The translations under genes and the position numbers were made by a program. A stretch of 64,000 nt of DNA, taken from the NCBI GenBank assembly GCA_018806985.1, contig JADANN010000378.1, positions 106,524-170,523 of the forward strand, given 5' to 3'. This document shows, piece after piece, positions 11,771 through 23,488 of the stretch. Positions within the stretch are counted from its first letter, which is position 1; every line of letters starts with the position of its first letter. This DNA comes from Angiostrongylus vasorum (lineage: Eukaryota > Nematoda > Chromadorea > Rhabditida > Metastrongylidae). The notes beneath the pieces were generated by a model. That model was not told where the DNA came from. It searched no databases and saw only the letters and a list, made by a program, of their open reading frames with translations.

Positions 11771-14700
11771 GGCCGGGCCGTATAAAACAAAACAAAATAA
11801 AAAATGAAAAGTTCCGTAAAATGGTTTTTCTTTTTACTCCCATTTTATTCTCTTAATGGGTTGTCACGAAGACAACATCTATTACAGTCTGCCCTTTAGA
11901 GAGTACATAGGCGAATCTGAAATCAGGTGTTATACGAAGTAACAACGGCATTGAAATAATGGTAACAGTTATGATGAAATACCAATTAGTAATAATAATG
12001 GTGATGAAGTGTCCTTCGACATGGTTCCTCCCTTCTCTTCCTTCTTATTGTCACTCTAGTTTTTCCGCCGAGCTACATTCACTGGATGTGCTTCAGGGAA
12101 TATCTCACTGAACCGGATGTCGGCGCCATACGAAAAGAACGTGATTTCTCAAGAAGACCTCGTGTTACACCACAAGTTGTCTAAAATCACATTGTTCTCA
12201 TTTTTTCAATGAAATATTCCTACAGTAGAAGATTACCAATCACTTTATCAGAACTACGCCTTCTTTTCATTATCATCAGTTCACGGGTTCCCGATGTTTC
12301 TCTGCCTAGTATGGTGCACATCATAGCCTTCTCATCCTTCATTGTTCGTTTGTTTGCCATCTATTGTAATTTATGTAATTTATACCCTTCTACTGATATT
12401 TCGGTTTTTTTACATATGTATATGTATATGTATGTGTATATGTATGTATATATATGTTCTGTGCAAACATCATTCAGTATTGTTGTTCTGCGAACACTTC
12501 TTCCGACTTAATAAAACCCACGGTTAGATTAATTTTTGTTGATTCAGTGTACGCTAGGAATGTTTAACAACTAAATATCTAGCAAAATTATTCACACCAT
12601 CCGCAATGTCCTTCATGTGAAAGCCGAATTCTGTCGAAGTTCATGAGTACTTCGTGAACTGAACGGAAGTCGTGAAGTGACGTCAAAGTAAGCAGTCTCC
12701 AGCGCTAAACAACATTATATTGAATTGCCCATTTTCTCTGGTCTTCCGAAAAACCTTATACAGCAATATATTACTAAACATTAGCATTATCGTCTGAGCA
12801 GTAGTAGGGAATGGTTGATGTCGCTCGAAAATCTTTTCATTCTTCTTTCATTCTATGGAATTGAAATTTAGGAAAGCGAGAACACCGTTGGAATTAATGC
12901 AATACTAGTTATATGTGGGAAATTATCAATAATATTGACTTTCTCCAAGTAACTAAAACACTATCGCGTTTTCTTTTTTCCTTTTAGTTTGGAGCTAAAG
13001 TTCGACAGGGGATTCCATTTACGGTGACGTAGAATCTAGTCAATAACTTCATGGCACTGAGTTAGTTGGAGTTTTTGGAGCTGACTTCAGTTTTGAGTAA
13101 TTTGAATTCTCAAAAAAAAATCGTTCTGGAAGAATACGAGTCAAAAGGCAGCAAACATTCGACCGATGAGAGATGGCGACGCCGACAACAATCTACGGAT
13201 GAGGACCCGAGAAAATCCAACATCGGCCACCTCTGGTTTCAAGGGGAAATTACGTTCAGCAAGGATTCAGCGGGTCATTGAGGAAGAAGTCCGCAGATCC
13301 GACCACCTCTATGAATGACGATTCCAAAGCAACTCGGAACTAAGCAACTTTTGAGTGGTCATTCATTAGCAATAATGAAACAAAAGAAGAATGTTAATTT
13401 TGAACGTGAGTGTTAATTGAATGAGATAGATCCGTTCTCCATAAACTTAAAACAGATGTGAGTAGTCTTACTTCTACTGTTGTTGTCCATCCCAATGAGG
13501 ATTGCTTCGTACTCAGTTTTTATGATATTGATTCCAGTTCATAGTATGCTCTCCACTATAGATACTTCAACGCATGTTATCCGTTGGCAATTTGATCCGG
13601 TCCCTTTAATAATAAATAATAACAAATGAATAATAACAAATAACAAAACAAACATTTATGATGTGCAGAATGTAAACCCCACTTACAACAACAACAACGA
13701 CTACAATTATCGTTACTGATGCACTTAAGCGGAACCACAACTATGCTTAGGCCTATGGCTAACCTACTCCATACCACATTACTCCGTACGGCTGCAAGAT
13801 GTGTAAACAAACAATAACATACATGTGAACGGCGTCAAAACGTCTTCAGAATTAAGATTCATGTCGATTTATCTGAGCATCAAATACTTCTTTGACAAAC
13901 ATCGTCGAAATTTGACGGTGCGATTCATCTAACTGAATAAATGATATGAAAATATGCCAAGAAAAATGTCATCGCTTTCCCGCAATCACAGAATGAAAGC
14001 CGTTAGGCGCTTCTACTGTGAAAAGAGATCGTCCACGAGAACTTTGGACTGCAAAAAGAGCAATGACAGAAGCGAAACAGGTGAAGGGATTGAAAAAGCA
14101 TGAATTATGCATGAATGCTGATTAGGCAATCATAAAGAATCCACGAAATAACTGAAGAATTGTTCCATAAAGTTGGTTGCTTTTTCCTATTTTGCTTGAT
14201 CTCATGCGCTTTAACAACTGCTTGGCTAAAGAAGTAACGTTCACGGTCATTTCATGCCAATGCCAAAACTATCATCTGCTGTACGTTTAAATTCCTATAA
14301 ATGTATCCTTACCTATTAGAATGGACCTAGTCGCTCTATGTTTGATAGGTAATTATCAAGGAATAATCAAGAAAATTATATCTGAGAACGGAAACTATTC
14401 GAGCGGTTCCTCTATATGAGACAGCATTTTGCTGTGTATTTCGAAAAACTGAAGATGAAATCGATGAGAAGCTGGGAAATAAAACGAACAGTAGCAAATA
14501 TGAAATGCATATGTGAGACGTTTGTTGAGTTCGATTTATAATATTTACTAGCCATATTTGGTAGTTGTTGGACATGTATAAAAGTCCTGCAAGTTGTGAC
14601 TCTCGTCGACTTCAGTGCTGTATTTTAGGTCCTTCGCTGGAAAAACAGTGGAGAATAGGTAATTTCCACTGCCAGTGAAACGCCTAAATATGAGAGAATT

Positions 14701-15049
14701 TGAGGACGTTGTACACAGAAATATAGACGCGTCATAGTTTTCTATCTCAAATAAGAAGAGAGAAGGTCCCCCGTATAGAGCTTGCAAGCGGCGTCAAGGG
14801 AAGTAGGACGACAGAGTATGTTGAGCAAAATGTAGACGAATAGTAGAAACACAAGCAATCCACTCACTAATGACTAATGTCCACCATTTGTCCCAGGACG
14901 TACCACGGGTTTAACCTCCTGACTTTCTATATCTTGACGTGTACCATTGCGTCCCCTGATTTTCAGTCGTCGATGTAAGTCGAAACTTCAACTTGCTTCT
15001 CTCACTTGGGTGAAATGAAATACTTCTAGCATCATTTCTGTCCGTCGCC
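11771..15049. other. No gene recognised
   Basis: Mostly AT-rich unique sequence. A short GTATAT-rich microsatellite lies at about 12410-12455. On the minus strand at 12063-12135 a short conserved-looking stretch (FSEIFPEAHPVNVARRKN) ends in a stop and is preceded by a stop; it could be a transposon fragment. A TAA/AAC-rich patch is near 13608-13700. Confidence 0.35.
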
Positions 15050-16560
15050 ACCACCTTCTACATTACATTTAACAACGCTGACAAAACTTCATCTTTGCTC
15101 GAGGCACTTAAGTCATATTTTTAAGGCGAGAAAACCATGAAATGAAGGTAATGGAAGAGAAGCCAAGTAATTGTGTCTGTCGTCTAACGTTTGATTCTAT
15201 AAGAATGATAAGGATCTCATCAACAAAGAAAATATAAATGTAGTCCACCAGCCATCAACTTTCCTTGTCATGCTCTTCCATCTCAGTTGGCTAATGAAGT
15301 CATCGAGTCTAGCGCTTAATAATTTCGGCGATATGGTGTCGCTCTACACATCCATTCACATTAGGACGCTAATGATGTAGTCATAAAATGGTAGAGTTAT
15401 TATTTGTGCACTTTCTGTGCAGCTCATAAGCAATTTCTAGACGGTTAGTATGGAAACTCGATTACTCCATGCTCGTGTGATCCCCATTTCTTAAAAGAAT
15501 AGAGAACCTTTAAACGGACATCTTACTGTTTGATTTCGCTCTGTTCTAGTGATCTTTTTCCCGAAGACTTGCTTGCATGTGTAGCTATCCTTCGTCTAAT
15601 GTCCTTTCAAACCTGACAATGACAACTAATCGTTAAGCGAAAAACTGCAGGATAACCGGACAATGGTTGCCGCTGTCGTGTAGGTCTCCCTTGTGTATCA
15701 AGAGATTTCTGCTAGTATTCCATTGTCAGAGTGGACTGTATTTGACAAATGGCGTGTGAATTGACAAGCGATTGTGTGAATGAAGTCTACCGATATTTTC
15801 TCATAGTGTTTGGGCCTAATCTCATCAGGGCCGAGCGCTCCACGATTGTTCAAAGACGAGAAAGTATACCGAGCTTTTGCAAGGAAGAAGCGCTAGGATC
15901 AAATGCACATTCTTTCCTATACGATATAGAAGCGGTGGAATCGAAGGGTAACGAGACTGGAGTAGAAGGCATGGATGTTATCAATTTACCTGATTTTGTA
16001 ATTATCAAAGTGTCAGCGGGCCACGCAAATGCTCCTCCATATTTCCACAGCTTCAGTCAGTAGTGCTAGACCTCTTACCTTAAAGTGTTCTTACACCACC
16101 TCCCTTCAGAATATTCCAAACCAAGACGTAAGGTGATGAATTTTACGACTTAAATGTTTCCGCATCAGCTCGAATGTTCCTGGAGGCGAGCCTTGCTTGC
16201 TGATTTTCAAATTCCCAGCCTTCTAGTCCTATCTTGAAGGGACTGATTAGCGATATTGGTGACGCAGGCTCCCACCCTGTTTGTTCCATTCCAATCCATC
16301 GGTGCTGATATGATGTTCACCATACGTTTCCCTAGAGCCAATTTTGTTGATGAAATCGCCGACAGTGGCCATGGAAATGTAGTCATTTCTGTAGGACTCC
16401 AAATCTACGTATAATAAACACCTCAATTCCATTTTCTTCGCTGCTTCATTATAATATCGACGAAGGCTGCTGAAACTGATAGTGACTCCGTCTTTGAATC
16501 TCTCTGACTGGTACAAGTAGCAAACTGCTTCAAACTATTTCATGAATTCTCAGCCAGTTT
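15050..16560 (-). mobile_element. RTE-type non-LTR retrotransposon remnant (endonuclease and RT parts)
   Basis: Minus-strand frames give pieces of a nematode RTE polyprotein in the right order. First comes an endonuclease (EEP) segment at 16516-16247, with VGDFINKIG in place of the usual GDFNAKIG motif and the downstream block STDGLEWNKQGGSL. Reverse-transcriptase segments follow: ALGPDEIRPKHYEKISVD at about 15843-15770 and SDTISPKLLSARLDDFIS near 15350-15290. The frames are broken by stops and shifts and there is no C-terminal part, so the element is dead and truncated. Confidence 0.75.
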
Positions 16561-16570
16561 TCCAACTAAC

Positions 16571-16925
16571 GCTGTCGTCAGCAATCACCCGTCGACGGGA
16601 ATGATTTGGTGAGTACAAATCAGCATTGAACCCAGTTGAGCTTATGCTGTAGTCGAAATTACTATGTATAACTTGTAACTAACATTGTGAGTTGGAACAC
16701 AGCCACAGATTAACTGGGTTCATTGTCGATTTGTACTCCCCAGACCATTCCCGTTGACGAGTGATTGCAGATGGCTCCGTTAGCGTAAAAATTGGATAAC
16801 AGAAAGGCAGAACGAAGCCCTCAGCCGATGCACTGGGTAACACGTGGGCACACGGAAGGGGTAATCATGCGTTCGAATCTGGCCTGAAGTCTGAGTTTTT
16901 CAAACCTCTTAGCATGACTGTGGTT
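16571..16925 (+). repeat. Repeat C copy 3 with a ~60-bp inverted-repeat leader
   Basis: The stretch 16573-16636 (containing CCCGTCGACGGGAATGATTTGG and AACCCAGTT) is repeated in reverse complement at about 16717-16770 (AACTGGGTTCATTG and CATTCCCGTTGACGAGTG). The arms flank about 80 bp. The right arm runs into the tRNA-like part of repeat C at 16790-16925, ending with a degraded GAGTTTTTCAAACC tail. Confidence 0.65.
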
Positions 16926-16954
16926 AAAAGCTGTAACGCTTTTAAAGGACAACC

Positions 16955-17169
16955 CTCTCGGAATTGATCAATCCCCTGAGGTATGCACCATGCACTAGAC
17001 TTGATTAAGTATCGAGGTGACTGAATGCATATCCGGCCTTTAAAATGACTAGCAGTGGCCTACCGATGTATTGCGCCAGTGCTGATACCCTCCCAGACAA
17101 GGACCTGTGGCTCGGGGATCGATCCCATGTGTATTGCAAGGCTCCTCCAACCGCTGCGCTGCGCGCACC
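16955..17169 (-). repeat. tRNA-derived SINE A, copy 4
   Basis: Degraded and internally shortened copy on the minus strand, adjoining repeat C copy 3. It retains the AATTGATCAATCCC end, the CTACCGATGTATTG block and the GGATCGATCCC B-box-like motif. Confidence 0.75.
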
Positions 17170-19439
17170 TCCTCCATTGTGGTTATGTTACAATAATTAG
17201 TCAAGACTTTCTGATCTTGCTGTCTTTGTCTGTGATTGGCTCTTCGTGGATAATCTACCGTCTCTATCTGTTAGCAGACAGCTGAAGTTTTCCAAGCCAC
17301 TAGAGTATCTACCCGTTTTAAACTATGAAATTCTTCTTTGCCGACATCGTGTTCAAATGTTTTAATCAATTGCGTAATCGACACCACTTAAAACGATTTC
17401 TCCTCAATAGTCTGACAATTTTCTGCTTTGATATCAAAGGAGTCGCATCTTTTTGAGCAAACTAATTTCCCACATGGATCCAAAATTCGGACATAAAAAA
17501 ACAGCTTCCGAAAGGCACAAATGATGACGAGAACTACTTAAGAATTTCACAACGACGTTCCTTCGTAGAGCACAAATTCATCCAGGATTCCGATGCCCTG
17601 GTGGGCGTAGGCGTTGTCAAGCTGGAGAGTCGGTCACCATGTCCATGATCTCAACATCTACGATGGACTGCCTCACAAAGATGTCTTAGCTAATAGCACT
17701 ACAGTAGCTCAATGACGCTTGTCCGATTTCCCTACAACGACTCCAAATGAATCATACCCACTTCCCTCTACTAAGGGCCAAGCAAATTCTAATGAGGAAG
17801 AAACGTTAGTCTTGACATCAACGTTCAAGCGCGAAAGCTCACGTTCCATTACACTGACTACTATGTTACTGATAAATCGTTTACTCAATACAACATGTTC
17901 CATGTTGGATTTGCACTGTTTCACTCACATTTAAATATACAAACGGTTAGATGTCGGACAGACCCTTTTTTTGTTTCACTGAAACATCCTTAAGCCCAAC
18001 TATAACGGATTATTTTCACAGAGGCAATAAAACACTGCACCATACCAATTCTAAATAAATAAATGACCGTGCTTAAATGAGAATGTAGGATGCAAGGATA
18101 CGCAATGCAATGACATATCTAATTGTGATGAATAACTTCAACGGTTAAGCACTGGCGACAAAACTTATGAACCAACCCAACAGGTGGAACGATCACTCAT
18201 CAAAAGACAAATGCTAGTAGAAAAGCTTCAATAAGAAGAGTTAGGAATACGTGAACAGCAAGTTGTTGCATATTTTTTGGCCTGTACGATACAAATACCC
18301 ATACGAGTCAAACTTTTCGCCTGATGACCAAAACAACAGTGAAAAATTCTCTTCAGCAAGTTCATGTGATGAGCTGTAAGAGCTTCTCAGCAATGGTGGC
18401 ACCATCCCGAATCACAAAAGCGTGTTCACACCCGTCTTCACCCAACACAACATGGCCGTGTGGTAAAAGCTCCTTCATGTGGTACCCTAGAAAAACGACG
18501 TGCTTAGCCGGCTTCAACTATGGGTTAGCTTTGACAAATTAGTACGATAGAAAAGACGGGCGAAAACCGTTATGAACCAGGTTATGAAAGTAATAAAGAA
18601 CGACTGAGCTACAATTTTTTCAACAAAACAAACCAAACTCTTCAGGGCACCATCCATCTGCTCTTCCGTAATAAAAGTAAAGCAGCTCCTTGCAAACAAT
18701 CAGTGAGTTGTCGAAACCAGTTACCCCAAAAAATCTCATGAATTAAAAGCAGCTCATAAATAGTGACTTTGCTTCTTATGACAAAATGTCCTCACCTTAT
18801 TCAAATCTTTATGCGATAAGTGAATAATATTTCGAAAGACGTTCATATTAAGGAGTTCTGCTGCTGATGCGATCACATCATTGAGGACCTAAACTGCAGT
18901 ACATTTCACCACTCAACAGTACTACTACAGCTGCGTTGGACAAAAGCGTGCTATCAAAAAGTCACCACTAAGATTTCACCAAACCAGCCATCGCTTCACT
19001 TTTGCAGGCACGCAATCCAACCAAAACGACATCGTTTTCGCAAGCCAATCATTTGTGACCGAAGTCTAAAAGGTGGTAACTCGCACTTTATCTGCGACCT
19101 ATCTTCAAAACAGATTACAAGCCAGCGCCACCGAGCAAAGCCAAACCTGAATCCATATCTCACTGCCTCAACCAGCAGTTGATAAAAGGACAACGCAAAA
19201 CTACAGATGTTATCGAGAAAGATGGAGTCGCAAACGAACTTATACATCGAAAGGAAACACAAGAATGGAATCGGAAATTAATTATCGTAAAGATAAAAAC
19301 GATTTGCAAGGGCTCGTTTAAGGCGCACGCCATTCGGAGATTCAGCAATTTTCGCAATAGTGTGGAACAGCCCTATAGCCTTCTTCATGTTTAACACGTC
19401 CTTTATAAAGGGAAGTAACCTTCAAAATGCAAAAAATCA
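17170..19439. other. No gene recognised
   Basis: Short frames on both strands without motifs. The 18.3-18.7 kb patch has frames of about 70 codons on each strand, but no domain could be assigned. Confidence 0.35.
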
Positions 19440-19800
19440 GCGCGAGGTGTTCTTGAATGTCGGGCTGCGATATACAGCAGGGGGATTCATCCAGCCAGTA
19501 TGGTCTCCTAGGCTGAGAAGAAGCCCCAGCGTTTCCATTAGAAAACCCAGCTAAGGGTAAACCAGTACCATGATGCATTAACGTCCTGGGACCAAACTAG
19601 CCGCATGGCAGCAAATCTCCCTGTGATCAACAACAGCTGCGACTGCTTGTGGTGGTGACGATCTGGGGGCAGGCTTTGGCTAGGCTGACCTCGGGACTCC
19701 TGAGGAACTACAACAGCTAAATCAACGAAGCTCCGAAAAAACGGAGACTATACTGGGGGCCCGCACAACCAGTGAGGACGAGCCATCTAAATATCCAAGC
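19440..19800 (-). repeat. Repeat B arm, copy 1 (solo)
   Basis: About 360 bp on the minus strand carrying the landmarks of the B family: GGTTGTGCGGGCCCCC at its outer end, GATCACAGGGAGATTTGC in the middle and the inner CGGGCTGCGATATACAGC-like motif. Nine other arms are in the window. Frames reading through it recur in other copies and are not genes. Confidence 0.85.
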
Positions 19801-22800
19801 ATGTCTTGTTAGAGTAAAAATGGAGAGCGAAAGCTAAACATACAAAGCTCATCTATCAAAAGTTCCACTGAAAGCGGCAAAGTTTGAGGTAACGCTTCAA
19901 CATTATGTTCAGTCTACCACGAAGAATCGGAATGAAGCATGAATCGCAAACGAATACCTAAGCATCATGTATGCACCTATACTGTGTCCGTGAACGTACA
20001 CCTTCTGAGCCGTTTGTGTTGCACTTGATCGTCGGGTTTAAACCGGTATGAAGGCAAAAGAATGGATAAAGAAGTCTGAGAAATCAGAAATACATGAAAC
20101 TAAAGGCAGAACATTAATGAAATCGAGGAGAAACGAGTGGTGCGAAAAAGTCGAAATCCACATCAAGCATAAGGAATTCAGAATAAACCACGAGAGTAAC
20201 GTGAAGTAGATGCGAAAAGAGAAAACCGTAGAGGGAGAACGGAAGAGGAAGATCAGTGAATAGTGGAATCTCTTCCACCACGATTATGTGAAGGATCAAC
20301 AGAGCCACTGAGGGGGAGTAGGGAACAAAGGATAAACAATGACCGTCAAAGTCAAACTCCAAATGGTTACAGAGAGAAAGCATGGTGGCTTTTGAGAACT
20401 CCTGATCTTGCGCAAGCCGAGTTAACAACATTAATAGGTAGAGAGCCCCATTATGGAAAAGGGAATAACAATAGTTTAACGAACAACAACTCACCACAGT
20501 GACTGTGCTTCCCAGAACACAATTCGTCCGGCAAAACTACTTGGTTGAGATGGGACACCGTATAGAATAGATAGTGACGCTTAGGACAACCCACACGTTC
20601 ATCTCTCAATAATAGACACCTCAAGAGCTTTTGGTCGAAATTAGCATAGAATCCATCATTACCAGGATTCCCTAAACATTCATACAGAGGTTAAGTTAAT
20701 AAAACGAAAAACAATGCTACAGGTAACGAATCTCAATAGGTATCATTAAAATGACCACACGATTACCGATGTTATTTCTGATCTCACGAAGAGCTTCCTG
20801 CGAGGGATCCGTACCCATGACAGAAACCAGGGTCCAGCAACCTCCTACGAGTACCCAGTCCACGCATCGGCTGACCTCGCACAGCATCCTGAAATACAGG
20901 ACATTATCAGGATACATGGACGAATATCTTCAAGAATTTATGTGACGCTTCAGCTTAATGAACACTTCAAAAGCCGAATCCGAAAAAATCCGGACTAACA
21001 AGTTGAAGTGAGCATTCAAATTTCTGGATATTTCAGCTGAACATCAAAACTGTGGTTCATGACGGTAACCGACACGCATAGGTGAAACAGAAAGCAGGTT
21101 TTTCTCTGAACGGCGAAACGACGAGCGTCGAAGTTGTGGAATACCACGTTCGCAAACGCCTTCGTCCAATGATCGGACGTCCCCTTGAGGAATTCATCTC
21201 ATCAATTGCTTGACAGCGGCCGTTCACCGAGAACCAAAACCCGAAAACCCATGGGAAAGCAACCAGTTCACTTTCTCGGACGTCAAATCCAAAATGGAAG
21301 GAGTTTGTACCACAGCAGGCGCTTTCTACTTAATAGGAACCTCAGATTTACACAGAACCGATTCGTTTTGTTCCTACATCAACTGACATTGAAATGACTT
21401 GCTTCCATGAACAGTCGTGCGAATCCTATCATAGTTTCCGTTTCATCGGTATTCTGGTGAGCTGGTACGAGTTTTCTTCCTTCATGGAACCCGATCATAG
21501 CCACCCAGAATGGTGCCCATCTGACAAGCAAATAATTCTACGATCCGGAGTTTTCCGGAAACTCAGAGGTGGTATCAAACAGAGCTTAACAATTTCCTTA
21601 GAAGAAAAACCTATGGCAAGAGCTGACCCTCATCGCACACCAGAGCTATCCGGGCATACTTACGGTATTTAAAACCCGATTTGTGCAATATTGCGTAAAC
21701 GGGGAGCCCCCTCCAAAGTGACTGAGGGAACAGTTGCTTACTTGTTTTCAAAATATCCTTACCAATTAATGGTGTTTCCATGCTTTTTAGAATTGTTAAA
21801 CATTTCGGCTGCGGCGTATCGAAGTGTGTTAAGTCGAAAATTCGTCGTTATTACCTAAAGATGTCATTAACTGTAGGAATTTTACGGCGTAACAACTAGT
21901 AAGTTCCAGCAACCCGTAGAAAGTCGTCGAGGCGCGCACTATATTCAGGAAGCACGGCTCCATTCCGTCCTCTTGTTAACATGGAGCGCCACCATGTGCG
22001 AGTTTCTCTCCTCTTTCTCTTTCCTTTCTTTTTTTCTTTAAACCTCGACTTCGCGGTGAGAAGGGAGGCTGGACAGCTGTGCGTTTCTCTGTAGTATTGG
22101 TCTTCTTTAGCGACGTTCACCCATCGTGCTGATCTATGCATTGTTGTACAGTAGAAGAGATGAATTGTGTTACTTGTATTTACTCCATATATTGATAGAG
22201 GAGGATTTATGAGGACCACTAGACCGCTTCTTTGGCTAGGGAATGCCGAAGTAATTGTCTATTTGGTACGTACGTTCGAGAAGGTCATCGTCGATCCTTA
22301 CAGTTACATACTTATTTTTGAAGACTGAAGGCTTTTGTGGGTTTGTACTCGTTGAGAGAAATAGTTTTGTAGGTAAGTCTCAGTGTTTTCGCGTTACGTC
22401 ATCTGTTTTGCAGATGTTGGAATCGATCAAATTATTAGCTAATTTCGTTGAAAAGCGGTGACGGCAGACATTTTGGATTTCGCTTGCCGAATTTCTGGTG
22501 TTAGACTGAGTATCAGAACATCATTTATACTGCGAGAGCTGTTGTGGTTTTGCAAGATCGCTGGTGCAGTTGTGTAATACTCAAGCGAAGTCAGTGTTTT
22601 TCGTTCCTCATCCTTTGCTAAATTTCCCCACCATAAAATTACCCATGTTCTTAAATGAAAGGAATGTATTCAGCCAGTTTTCACTTCGCATGCACTCGTC
22701 GTCGTCCACTTGCTCGCCGCAACGTCGCCCAGATGGTCGGAACCTGAGGAACGTTGCGTAGCGTCGAACGGTGTCGTATGGCGGCAAGTTCATCTGCATC

Positions 22801-23430
22801 AAGCTGTATAGATCTGAATAGTCCAGGATTTCCGTCCAGAAACCCAACCAAAGGTTGACTTATGCTAGCAGGAAAGAGTATGCGAGCTATCCAATGTTGT
22901 TTTTTGGTCTAAATTGGAAAAACGAAGGGCCTTGTTTCAAAAGGCGATACTATTCACATCCGTTGAACTGAGCTCACTGAACCACTTTGATGGTCGAAAT
23001 AATGAAGATCCCAGCAATGCTCACATGACTTGCTAGGTGAATAAGAGGTTCACGAGTCGTACGAGTGATACTCACACTCACGATCGACGACTAGTTCCAT
23101 GTCTCGAAGTCACTCGGGAATTGGCAGCGGAGTTATCTGCGAAAGGTTAAGCAGCGACTTGTGTCTTCGTTGACTTCCAAACTGCTACCTTAACTAAATA
23201 ATTTGTCTCTGCAACAAAGTCATTCCTCCTTCCAACGCCGTCATAGTGAGAAAGCTGTCTTGTATGGCTTTGGGAAAATTTCACTGAAAGTCACAGTTTA
23301 CAAGGAAAATTCGATGCTGAAGGACTGGTTTTTTTTGACTGTGCTCATATTTAACTCATGCAGGTATCGGCTTAGCATTTACAAAGATGTTTGCAATTTC
23401 GTATCCGTACCATCTTAAACATTAACCTCT
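19801..23430. other. No gene recognised
   Basis: Unique sequence with frames of up to 127 codons, often with a matching frame on the opposite strand, and no recognisable domains. The right end must contain the promoter of the SLC19 gene, but no motif could be named. Confidence 0.35.
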
Positions 23431-23488
23431 TTCAGGCTTTCGCCTCATCGGGTTCTAATTTTATCCCAACGACTATTCGATTGTTGCT
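23423..23488 (+). promoter_or_regulatory. Probable trans-splice acceptor and short 5' UTR of the SLC19 gene
   Basis: A strong acceptor (TTAACCTCTTTCAG) ends at 23435, 53 bases before the ATG at 23489, with no coding exon upstream. It could be a spliced-leader site or join a distant non-coding exon. Confidence 0.45.

Noticed and set aside
12063..12135. Minus-strand stretch FSEIFPEAHPVNVARRKN with stop
   Set aside because: Looks protein-like but is bounded by stops and has no splice context or second piece.
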